Source of the DNA: Kineobactrum salinum
Lineage (GTDB): Bacteria > Pseudomonadota > Gammaproteobacteria > Pseudomonadales > Halieaceae
NCBI RefSeq assembly: GCF_010669285.1
Contig: NZ_CP048711.1
Location: 2,790,001 to 2,854,000 of the forward strand
Direction: 5' to 3'
Length of the DNA stretch: 64,000 nt
Shown: positions 55,667 through 64,000 of the stretch, piece by piece
Layout: the number at the start of each line of letters is the position of its first letter
Numbering within the stretch: position 1 is the stretch's first letter
Made by a program: the position numbers and the translations under genes
Notes under the pieces: model-generated
What the model was told of the DNA's origin: nothing
Seen by the model: the letters and a program-made list of their open reading frames with translations, nothing else
The model's database searches: none

Positions 55667-57604
55667 ATGAAAATGCCCCTGGTCGTCACCATGCTGACGG
55701 CTTTTACTTCCCCTTTGGCACTGGCCCAAACTGACGAGGATACCCGCATGGAGGAGGTTGTGGTCAGTGCCTCGGCCACAACGCAGGTTCTGCGCGAGGC
55801 GCCGGCGGCGATGAGTGTGATCACCCGTGAACAGTTGCTGGAGCGGCCGGTGCGGGATGTGCTGGACGCGGTGCGCGAATCGGTCGGCGTTACTCTGAGC
55901 GGTGCCGGCTTTACCCGCCGCAGCATCAATATTCGTGGCATGGATGGCGGCCACACGCTGTTTCTGGTGGATGGCCGGCGGGTGAATGCCTCGGCCGATG
56001 TTATCGCCCATTCCGACTTCGAGCTGGGCTGGATTCCGCCGCAGGCGATAGCGCAGATCGAAATGGTGCGCGGGCCCATGTCGGCACTGTACGGTTCCGA
56101 GGCACTGGGCGGAGTGATCAACGTGATCACCCGGCCGGTGACTGACACCTGGAGCGGAAATATCACGCTGCTGCATGGCGAGCCGTCTGGCAGTGGTGGC
56201 GGAGAGCGGCAGACAGGTGCCTATGTAGCGGGCCCGCTGATTGAAGACCGCCTGGGCGTGCGGGCCTATCTGGATTACCAGAAGCGGGACAACACGCCCA
56301 GCGCAGCTGATCCGGCCCTGTCCGGCACCGAGGCGCGGCGTGCCGAGACCGGCGGCGCTACCTTTAGTTACACGCCGGCGCCGGAACATCGCATCGACCT
56401 GTCGTTGCAGCGCGCCGATGACCTGCGCCGCCGCGATGCCCGCACCGCCGGGCCGGCCCATCTGGCCCGGGACTATGTCTATCGGGATGATGTGAGGCGC
56501 CAGCAGATCGATGTGCACTATAACGGTGACTTTCAGTCCTTTGCCCTGGAGGCAGGCGCCTACCGTTCAACCCTGGAGCGGGAAAATCGCGGCAGCGACC
56601 TGCTGGCTCCGCCCTCGGAGCAGGAGCTGAGCAGCGATATCGTGGAAGGCCGGGTGCGCTTTGAGCGGGGTTCCCACAGGCTGCTGGCGGGCGGCGAATA
56701 CCGGCATGAGACGCTGGATGATGGCTCCCTGATCACTACCGGATCCGAATCTGCCACCGTGCATTCCCTGTATCTGCAGGACAATATCGCCCTGCCGGTG
56801 GAAGATGTGACGCTGACCCTCGGATTGCGGGCGGATGATCACGAGCAGTTCGGTACTGAGTACAGCCCGCGTGCTTACCTGGTATGGCAGGTCAGTGATT
56901 CCCTGACTCTGCGCGGCGGCTATGGCGAGGGCTTCAAGGCGCCCACGCTGAAACAGCTGTCTCCCCAGTATTCTGCGTTTGGTGGCGGTGGCCGTTTCGA
57001 GATCACCGGTAACCCGCAGCTGCAGCCTGAAACCAGCCGCAGTGTCGAACTGGGCCTGTTGCACCAGGCCGGCCGGCTGCGCACGGAGGCCACCATCTAT
57101 GAAAACCGCCTGCGCGACCTGGTGCAGACCGAGTGCTTCGTGAACTGCGGCCAGTTCGGGTTGGAACGGCGCCAGTATGTGAATGTGGCGGAAGCCCGCC
57201 TCCGCGGCTTTGAGTTCGCCTCCAGCGTGACACTGCCGCTGGGTTTTGATGCCGGGGTCAACTACAGCTATCTGGATGCCGTGGATCGGGAAAGCGATGA
57301 GCGCCTGCTGGAACGTCCGCGGCACTCAGCCACCGCACGTCTGGGCTGGAACCAGGGGCCGTGGTCGGCGCACCTGCGAGTGCAGCGTGTCGGCAGTCAG
57401 TTGAGAACCGTGGACAACGCGGTGGCAACGCTGCCCTACTACTCCCTGTGGCATCTCGGCGGCGCCTGGGAGGTGACTACCACGGTGACGCTGCGGGCGG
57501 GTATCGAGAACCTGACGGATGAACGTCTGAGCGAACGTTCGGAGTTGTTCACATACGATGAAAGGCGCCGCTATGCTTATTTTTCTGCCAACCTGAATTT
57601 CTGA
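55667..57604 (+). CDS. TonB-dependent receptor, HmuR-like (haem/metal-tetrapyrrole uptake)
   Basis: 645 aa with signal peptide (LVVTMLTAFTSPLALAQ) and TonB box MEEVVVSASA. Plug: VLREAPAAMSVITREQLLERP, INIRGMDGGHTLFLVDGRRV, VRGPMSALYGSEALGGVINVITRP. The barrel ends in YAYFSANLNF with a terminal Phe. This is the siderophore/haem/B12 receptor size class, unlike the longer receptor at 1493-3865. The following genes are CobN-like chelatase, ExbB-like channel and DUF2149, the Hmu order of Bacteroidetes, so haem is the likeliest cargo, with cobalamin the alternative. Confidence 0.88.
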   Translation: MKMPLVVTMLTAFTSPLALAQTDEDTRMEEVVVSASATTQVLREAPAAMSVITREQLLERPVRDVLDAVRESVGVTLSGAGFTRRSINIRGMDGGHTLFLVDGRRVNASADVIAHSDFELGWIPPQAIAQIEMVRGPMSALYGSEALGGVINVITRPVTDTWSGNITLLHGEPSGSGGGERQTGAYVAGPLIEDRLGVRAYLDYQKRDNTPSAADPALSGTEARRAETGGATFSYTPAPEHRIDLSLQRADDLRRRDARTAGPAHLARDYVYRDDVRRQQIDVHYNGDFQSFALEAGAYRSTLERENRGSDLLAPPSEQELSSDIVEGRVRFERGSHRLLAGGEYRHETLDDGSLITTGSESATVHSLYLQDNIALPVEDVTLTLGLRADDHEQFGTEYSPRAYLVWQVSDSLTLRGGYGEGFKAPTLKQLSPQYSAFGGGGRFEITGNPQLQPETSRSVELGLLHQAGRLRTEATIYENRLRDLVQTECFVNCGQFGLERRQYVNVAEARLRGFEFASSVTLPLGFDAGVNYSYLDAVDRESDERLLERPRHSATARLGWNQGPWSAHLRVQRVGSQLRTVDNAVATLPYYSLWHLGGAWEVTTTVTLRAGIENLTDERLSERSELFTYDERRRYAYFSANLNF

Positions 57605-57640
57605 GGCTGACAGCCTTCACTATACGCCACAGGTAATTTC

Positions 57641-60600
57641 ATGTTCCGCATAACCTTGTATGGCCTGATGCTGGCGGTGCTCTGCTGGCCGGCCGCAGCC
57701 CAGGCGCAGAATGCCGTGCTGTTGACGTCGGATTTCGTACTGGAAGGCAAACTGCGCGCAGTGCAACAGGCCGCACTGGCCTCGGGTGTCGCCCTGCACT
57801 ATTTTCATGCCGGCCATGCCGATACTGTCGCAGTGAGTAGCGCGCTGAACCAGGCTGATCTGGTACTCGTCGATGCACCGCGCGGCAATGACATGGCCGT
57901 CATCGAACAGCATTTTGGCGAACTGCTGCAGAGCCATGCCGGCGCCCGCCTGACCGTGGTCAGCAGCACGGTGCAGGCGCAGGCCCTGGCGGCAGAGCAT
58001 GCCGAGACAATGGGGCGCTACTACCGGCACGGCACCCAGGTCAATTTCGACGGCCTGTTCCGCTACTGGGCTGTACGTGTGGCCGGCACCGCCAGCGGCG
58101 CGATACCGGCACCGGTGGAATTTCCTGAGCAGGGCATTTATCACCCGGATCTGCCGGAGCTTGTGGCGGAGAGTCCTGAGCGTTATTTACAGTGGCGCCG
58201 GGAAGCGGGGTTGCATACCGACAATGATGAGGGTGATGGTATCGCCAGAGGCATCGGCGTGCTGATGTCAAAAAGCCAGTTCACCGGTGACCAGACGCAA
58301 TTGCTCAACGAGATCATTGCCCGCATGGAAGCGCGCGGCGCCGTCCCATGGGTGTTCTACTTCGACAGCAACGACGCCCAGGGAGTTACCCGCATGGTGC
58401 ATTCGGGCGGCCAGACGCATGTTGATGTACTGATCAATCTGACACACCTGCAGGGCCTGGTGGAGCGTCCGCGGGAACTGGACGCGCTGGGCCTGCCACT
58501 GCTGCAGGGCTTTGTGTATCGAGAGGGCGGCGTCGCGGACTGGCGCGCCGACACTGCCGGCATTCCCATGCGCTCGGTACCGGTCTTCCTGGCCATGCCG
58601 GAGCAGATGGGGCGCAGGATGCGGTCGTCATCGCCGCCATTGAGAAGGGTGAACCGGTGGTCATCGATGAGCAGCTGGACCTGCTGCTGGATCGGGCGAT
58701 GCGGCTTGTCACCTTGCGTCGCAAGGCGCCGGCATCCAAGAAAATCGCGCTGATGTACTGGAGCTATCCGCCCGGTGAGCGCGGGGTATCGGCCTCCAAC
58801 CTGAATGTGCCGCGCTCACTGGCAATGCTGTTGCCGCAACTGGCGGCCGCCGGCTACCAGGTGGACGTCGCGACCGCGGCAACGCTGGAAGCGCAGTTAC
58901 CCCAGCTGCTCGACCCCTGGCTGGGCCAGGTGCCACTGGCACAATGGACCGCGCAGCACCCGCAGTTCTGGGCGCCGGCTCCGCTGGCGGACTACAAGCG
59001 TTGGTTCGGCCAGCTGCCGGCGGCTGTGCGTGACAAGATCACGGCCCGGTGGGGAGAGCCGGAACAGGACGCCATGGTACTGGGCAGTGGTAAAGACGCC
59101 GCTATCGTGGTTCCCCGAATTGAATTCGGGCAACTGGTGATGCTGCCGCAGCCGGCGCGGATGCCTGCCGACAGTTCGCTGGCCAGCTATCACGATGGCG
59201 ACTTACCCCCACCGCATGCCTATCTGGCGGCCTACTGGTTGCTGCGCGAGGATTTTGCCGCCGATGCGCTGATTCATTTCGGCACCCACGGCAACCAGGA
59301 ATTCCTGCCCGGCAAGGAGCGCGGGCTGTCAGTGGATGATGCAGCCTGGCTGGCGCTTGGCGACCTGCCGGTCATCTATCCCTACATCACCGACAACATC
59401 GGCGAAGCGCTGCAGGCCAGGCGCCGCGGACAGGCCGTTACCATCAGCCACCAGACGCCGCCGTTCGCGCCTGCCGGCCTGCATGGCGAGCTGTTGCAGG
59501 TACATGACCTGCTGCATGAATGGCAATTGCTGGATGACGGCCCGGTGCGCTCCCGCACCGAAGCCGCCATTATCGCGAGCATCGCTGAAGGCACTCTGTA
59601 CCGGGATCTCGGCTGGGAGAGGCAGCGCATTGAAGCCGATTTCCCGGCCTTCCAGCATGAGCTGCATCTGTACCTGCACGAGCTGGCGGTGGATGCCCAG
59701 CCTCTGGGCCTGCACGTATTCGGCAGCTTCCCCGACCCCGAGCACCGGGTCAGCACACTGATGCAAATGCTGGGCGAAGATCTCTATAACGCCCTGGACC
59801 TGGAGGATCCATCTGAACTGTTTGTCGATGACTACACCCAACTTACCGGGTCCGAACCCTACCGCTTTGTCTCACGCTTTGTGCTGGAGGGCGAAGTCCC
59901 ACAGTTGCTCGCGGACGACACCTTGCGGGAACTGGCCGTACAGGCTGTGCAGTGGGATCGCGCCATGCTGGACAACAACGAAATCCGGCACCTGTTGGCG
60001 GCGCTGGCAGGCCGCTATATTCCGACGACAACCGGCGGCGACCCGATCCGCAATGCCGGCATTCTGCCCACCGGCCGCAATATCTTCGGCTTCGATCCCT
60101 CGCGCCTGCCCACCGAGCGCGCCTGGCAGGTGGGCCGGGAACTGGCGGACGAACTGATTGCCACGCACCTTGAAACGCATCAGGACTACCCGGAAAGCCT
60201 GGCCATTTCACTGTGGTCCTCCGAAGCCATGCGCCAGCAGGGCGTGATGGAAGCCCAGATGCTGCATCTGCTGGGACTGGAGCCGCGCTGGGACCGCGGT
60301 GGTCGTCTGGAGCAGCTGGTGATAGTGCCCGCAGAAACACTGGGCCGGCCGCGGGTGGACGTCGTGGCCTCGATTACCGGTATTTACCGCGACCAGTTCC
60401 CGCACTTCATCGAGCACCTGGCCCATGCCCTGACCGAACTGGCTGCACTGGATGAGCCCGCCAACCCGGTGTCCCGGCATGTGCAAATGCTGACGCAAAA
60501 ACTGGTCGGCAGTGGCACCGACCCGGTGCGGGCCAGGCAGCTCGCAACCATACGGGTATTTTCGTCCGCCAGTGGCAGCTACGGCACCGGCGTGCCGGAC

Positions 60601-61521
60601 GGGGTGCTGGACACCGAGGGCTGGGATCACGATGAGGAACTGGCCCAGGCCTATCTGGCGCGCATGCAATATGGCTACGGCGCCGGGGACGGTATGTGGG
60701 CTGTCAGCCTGGAGGATGTCAATCTGTACGCAGAAAACCTGGGCCGCGTGCAGGGCGCGATACTGGGCCGTTCCTCGAATCTGCACGGGCTGCTATCCAC
60801 CGATCACCCCTTTGAGTATCTGGGTGGTATTGCCATGGCGGTACGCAGCCTGAGCGGCACTACCCCGGCGCTCTACATCAGCAACCTGCGTACGGCCGGT
60901 GGTGAGCGCAATGTCAGCGCCGCGCGCTTCCTGGCGGGGGAACTGCGCAGCCGCTATCAGCACCCGGGCTGGATCAGCGCGATGCAGGATGAAGGCTACG
61001 CCGGCACCCTGGAGCTGCTCAATGTGGTGAACAATTTCTATGGCTGGCAGGTCACCGACCCCTCGATGGTGCGCGATGACCAGTGGCAGGCCTTTCATGA
61101 GGTCTACCTGCAGGACAGTCTCGGCCTTGGCCTGCAGGCATGGTTTGAGGAACACAACGAAAACGCGATGCAGCGCATTGTAGAGCGCATGCTGGATGCC
61201 GTGCGCCGCGACTATTGGCAGGCGGACGCTGCCACCGTGCAGGATCTGGTGGAACGGCATCGCGAACTGGCCGGTAGCGATGGCGCCGGCGGCAAGCTTG
61301 GCGAATATATCGAAACGTTGTCCGCCGGGTTTGGCATGGAGACCGCCGGCGCTGGAGGCGCGCAATCCGTTACCGGCCAGCGTCTGACCCAGGTGGACAG
61401 CCAGTCGGCCGCAGCGGTGCCGGATCCGCGGCCCTGGCTCGCCTCCCTCGCACTGTTGTTGATGCTGGGTGCAGGCGCATTGCGTCAGGGGTGGCGGCTA
61501 CGCCACCTGTCCGGCCGTTAA
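57641..61521 (+). CDS. CobN/HmuS-like chelatase, membrane-anchored, frame broken by one missing G
   Basis: 1293 aa when repaired at GGGG 58609-58612: an extra G joins FLAMPEQMG to AQDAVVIAAIEKGEPVVIDEQ. The N terminus is a signal peptide (YGLMLAVLCWPAAAQAQN). The CobN/ChlH body has WSYPPGERGVSASNLNVPRSL, IHFGTHGNQEFLPGKERGLS, YPYITDNIGEALQARRRG, GRNIFGFDPSRLPT and SSNLHGLLSTDHPFEYLGG. A C-terminal hydrophobic helix (LASLALLLMLGAGAL) anchors it. Ordinary CobN is cytosolic; a signal peptide plus tail anchor is the HmuS-type layout, linked to metal removal from haem in the periplasm. Confidence 0.88.
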
Positions 61522-61546
61522 TCCTTACTATTTACAGGAGTCCTCG

Positions 61547-62041
61547 ATGAATTTTCTGGAACTTACGATGTACGAGGTGGCCCGGTTGTTCCTGGTGCCG
61601 GTACTGCTAATTATTTCCGGCCTGTTTGTGTTTGCATTTGTGTCTCTGGGCGGCTTTGTAGTGGAAGTGGTTCAGCGCCGCAACGTCCGGCGCAGGGCCG
61701 CGTTGTGCCCCCTCCGCCAGTATCTGACCCGCGACGACAGTCACTCGGGAGTGAGCTCGGAATCCCTGCAACTGAAAATCCTGCAACTACTGGAACCGCT
61801 GCGTGTGACTACCCGCATCGCGCCCATGCTGGGCCTGGTCGCAACCATGATACCACTGGCGCCTGCCCTGCTGGCGTTGGGTGATGGCGACCTGGCACAG
61901 GTTGGCGAGAATCTGGTGGTGGCCTTTGCCGCGGTAATTATCGCGTTGATCGCGGCGTCCATCACCTTCCTGATCCTCACCGTGCGGCGGCGCTGGCTGT
62001 TGGATGCGCTGCACACCCTTGAACGTGAAGGGGTGGTGTGA
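61547..62041 (+). CDS. MotA/TolQ/ExbB proton-channel family protein
   Basis: 164 aa from ATG 61547 behind ACAGGAG. Three hydrophobic helices: VARLFLVPVLLIISGLFVFAF near the N terminus, then IAPMLGLVATMIPLAPALLAL and VVAFAAVIIALIAASITFLIL, with the PMLGLxxTM motif of ExbB/TolQ. In Hmu-type loci this protein (HmuU position) pairs with DUF2149 rather than a standard ExbD, and probably powers the chelatase or transport step. It overlaps the next gene's start. Confidence 0.9.
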   Translation: MNFLELTMYEVARLFLVPVLLIISGLFVFAFVSLGGFVVEVVQRRNVRRRAALCPLRQYLTRDDSHSGVSSESLQLKILQLLEPLRVTTRIAPMLGLVATMIPLAPALLALGDGDLAQVGENLVVAFAAVIIALIAASITFLILTVRRRWLLDALHTLEREGVV

Positions 62042-62403
62042 TGAGCACGGCAATAAAAAGTAGCGTTCGCCCGAGTGGTGAATCGGTATTGAACCGCCGC
62101 TTCCTCGACCTGGATGAGGACGACGACCCGATTCTGTCAGTGGTAAATGTGATCGATGTGTTTCTGGTGATTATTGCGGTATTGCTGGTGATAGTGGCCT
62201 CCAATCCGCTTAATCCGTTTGCCGAAGACCGGGTGGTCGTGGTCACCAACCCCGGCGAAGACAACATGCAAATGATCATCAAGGATGGGCAGGAACTGAC
62301 CCGCTATGAAAGCTCCGAGGAGATAGGTGAAGGCCAGGGCGTGCTGGCCGGCACTGCCTATCGCTTGCCTGATGGTTCCTTTGTTTATGTACCGGAGGAA
62401 TAG
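62041..62403 (+). CDS. DUF2149 family protein (HmuV/ExbD-like position)
   Basis: 120 aa from ATG 62041, overlapping the upstream stop (TGATG). An N-terminal cytoplasmic part with LNRRFLDLDEDDDPILSVVN, one membrane helix (VIDVFLVIIAVLLVIVAS), then a periplasmic part (VVVVTNPGEDNMQMIIKDG, YESSEEIGEG, GVLAGTAYRLPDGSFVYVPEE). The layout is ExbD-like with an acidic residue at the helix start. DUF2149 occurs with CobN-like chelatases and ExbB-like channels. Last gene of the operon. Confidence 0.9.
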   Translation: MSTAIKSSVRPSGESVLNRRFLDLDEDDDPILSVVNVIDVFLVIIAVLLVIVASNPLNPFAEDRVVVVTNPGEDNMQMIIKDGQELTRYESSEEIGEGQGVLAGTAYRLPDGSFVYVPEE

Positions 62404-62446
62404 GGCGCAATAGAGCCGCGGCTCGGGACCTGTGCCCGGCGTCGCG

Positions 62447-64000
62447 CTAGGCCTGCGACCGCAAGCGGTAACCCACACCGGTTACGGTCTCTACCCGCCC
62501 GGCATGGCACCCCAGTTTGCGCCGCAGGCTGCGCACCACCGTGTCCACCACATTGCTGCCGCCAAAGTACTCGGTATCCCAGACGTTGCGCAGCAGGTCG
62601 GTTCGTGACACCGCCTGCCCCTGCCGGTTGCTGAGGTACTGGATAACCCCGAATTCCAAAGGCGTCAGCGCCACCCGGGTGCCGTCTACCACCAGCTCCC
62701 GGGCGTCAGCGTCCAGCAGGGAGCTCTGCTCTATACCCAGCTCTGCTGCCGCCAGCGTGGCCAGCCAGCCGTCCACAGAATCCGGACCCAAATCCAGCAC
62801 CGCGCTGGAAAAGACCGCGCCGTCGAGTTGCTGTTCCCAGCCATCCAGCACCTCGAAGCCCAGGCGTGTGGCTACCGGTGCATAGGCGGCCAGATCCTTG
62901 ACCGTCAGATAGACCCGCCGCAACTGCGGACGCTGTTCCATATAGGTGCGCTTCAGGTCCAGCCAGACAGCTGCCTGGACCTCCGAGGGGGCCTCACCGT
63001 CTGCAGCACCAAGCCAGCGCCGGCAGAAGAGCGCCTGTTGCCTCGCGGGCAGGGGATGCTGTTCCAGGTGCCGGCACCACGCGGCGGTAATGGGGTCCTC
63101 CTCGAGCCAGCCGGGCTCCACCTGATCGCTGAGAAATTTACAGCACAGCCCCTGTACCCCTCCATCGCGGCCGTGGACCACGGTAAAGGTATCGGGCCGT
63201 CGCCGCCACCATCGCTGCAGATGAGCCGACGCATCGGCACCTTCCCGGCTTTCGATAATCTCCGCAATGGCGTCGCCGTCATCGCTGGTCGCCGGTTCCA
63301 CGGCCAGGCTTCGAGTCCCACTGGGGAAAAAGGCCTCGCGCACCGTCGGGTTTTCAATGAGGTAGAGCATGTCGGCGGTATAGCGCCAGAGCTCATCCCG
63401 GCCGGCGGCCCGCATTTCCTCCCGGAGCTGCAGCCAGGCGGCCTTGCGGTAGTTGAGGAACCCGCTGGGGTCCCGTGCCCGCAGGGAGCGGGCGATGGCT
63501 TCGCGCACCGAATCGTGAATGAGCAGTCCATCATCGGCCGGGTCTACAAATGGCAGGCTGCTCAGCCGGTCATAGGTGTCGCGTGGCGCCCGGTCAGGCA
63601 GCAGAGCCTGAAGCAGGGAGACGGTGATGCGGCGGACCACGGCGCAGGCTTCGAGTGCGCGGCGGGTGACCGGGTCCCGGACGTCGGTCAGATACATGGC
63701 AGTGAGTTCTTCCAGAGCCTGCTGCAGAGTGATCTCATCGAAGACGAGATCGGGCCGTTCGACATAGGCCGAGGCCGCCAGTTGCAGGGCCAGCGGATGG
63801 CCGTGGGTGACCCGGGCGATCCGTGTGGCGGCCCTGTCCGGTACACCGGCGTACTTCAGAAGGTCCACGGCCTCTGCATCTTCCAGAGGCCCCAGCGCCA
63901 GGGCGTGAAAGCGCACCCCGGGCAGGGTTCGCCAGGCGGTCAGGGGCCGCTCCCGGCCGAGGCAGAGCAGGCGGACGTTGGCGGGCAGCGCCGCGACCAG
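62447..64000 (-). CDS. STAND-type regulator with C-terminal winged helix (5' end beyond window)
   Basis: At least 517 codons; the N terminus lies outside. The visible start (LVAALPANVRLLCLGRERP, then LGPLEDAEAVDLLKYAGVP and RVTHGHPLALQLAAS) is the end of an NB-ARC/AAA-like ATPase. Next are a helical region (RALEACAVVRRITVSLLQALLP), a middle GNAT-like stretch (VYLTVKDLAAYAPVATRLGFEVLDGWEQ) and an OmpR/PhoB winged helix at the C terminus (LTPLEFGVIQYLSNRQGQAVSR, TVVRSLRRKLG, VTGVGYRL). It ends 43 bases from the DUF2149 gene, tail to tail, so a regulatory link is only possible. Confidence 0.8.
   Translation of the reverse strand: MVAALPANVRLLCLGRERPLTAWRTLPGVRFHALALGPLEDAEAVDLLKYAGVPDRAATRIARVTHGHPLALQLAASAYVERPDLVFDEITLQQALEELTAMYLTDVRDPVTRRALEACAVVRRITVSLLQALLPDRAPRDTYDRLSSLPFVDPADDGLLIHDSVREAIARSLRARDPSGFLNYRKAAWLQLREEMRAAGRDELWRYTADMLYLIENPTVREAFFPSGTRSLAVEPATSDDGDAIAEIIESREGADASAHLQRWWRRRPDTFTVVHGRDGGVQGLCCKFLSDQVEPGWLEEDPITAAWCRHLEQHPLPARQQALFCRRWLGAADGEAPSEVQAAVWLDLKRTYMEQRPQLRRVYLTVKDLAAYAPVATRLGFEVLDGWEQQLDGAVFSSAVLDLGPDSVDGWLATLAAAELGIEQSSLLDADARELVVDGTRVALTPLEFGVIQYLSNRQGQAVSRTDLLRNVWDTEYFGGSNVVDTVVRSLRRKLGCHAGRVETVTGVGYRLRSQA

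Noticed and set aside
57641-58753. Stand-alone 370-aa protein before the CobN-like gene
   Set aside because: Its last 46 residues lose homology right after a GGGG run; one added G fuses it to the downstream frame as a standard full-length CobN-like protein.

Overview
The window looks like chromosome from a GC-rich marine-type gammaproteobacterium. The strongest sign is the run nnrD/E - tsaE - amiC - mutL - miaA - hfq - hflX - hflK - hflC - yjeT(DUF2065) - hisZ - purA at 14.7-27.6 kb, which is the gammaproteobacterial gene order in its Pseudomonas-like form with hisZ. SCP2-type thiolase plus DUF35, large TonB receptors and CocE-type hydrolases suggest a heterotroph that uses varied lipid and ester carbon sources, possibly close to the Halieaceae/OM60 clade; that placement is inference. 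No rRNA or tRNA gene was recognised.

Layout. 0-3.9 kb: DUF35 protein, thiolase and a TonB receptor. 3.9-7.8 kb: a reverse-strand operon of thymidine/AMP phosphorylase family protein, PRPP synthetase homologue and MBL/beta-CASP nuclease. 7.9-13.5 kb: UbiA prenyltransferase, TetR regulator and two CocE-type hydrolases behind a matching palindromic operator. 13.5-27.6 kb: queG and the core cluster. 27.6-29.1 kb: MAPEG and a short AraC gene bracketed by two copies of a long structured palindromic repeat. 29.1-35.4 kb: lemA-M48 peptidase pair, MATE transporter, molybdopterin oxidoreductase.

35.5-47.5 kb is an accessory island. It holds brnTA, a wrecked higBA-like module, gene fragments (MocR, VOC, SDR), GNATs, small membrane proteins and several attC-like junctions. 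Most genes on its right side read leftwards. A decayed tyrosine-recombinase remnant at its right edge reads rightwards. This is the geometry of a degraded integron. Inside it sits an IS110 element whose bridge RNA can be read directly: both target guides match the sequence it interrupts and both donor guides match its own joined ends.

47.6-51.7 kb: circularly permuted ATP-grasp, alpha-E, zinc metallopeptidase and a convergent Anbu proteasome-like peptidase. 51.9-55.2 kb: Nudix, CaCA-type antiporter, amidohydrolase. 55.6-62.4 kb: a haem-uptake-like locus of TonB receptor, CobN-like chelatase, ExbB-like channel and DUF2149. At the right edge is a winged-helix STAND-like regulator running out of the window.

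Sequence quality matters. Thiolase (twice), purA, the ATP-grasp gene and the CobN-like gene each carry a one-base deletion in a G or C run, and tsaE may too. Because purA is normally indispensable, these look more like base-calling errors than real lesions.
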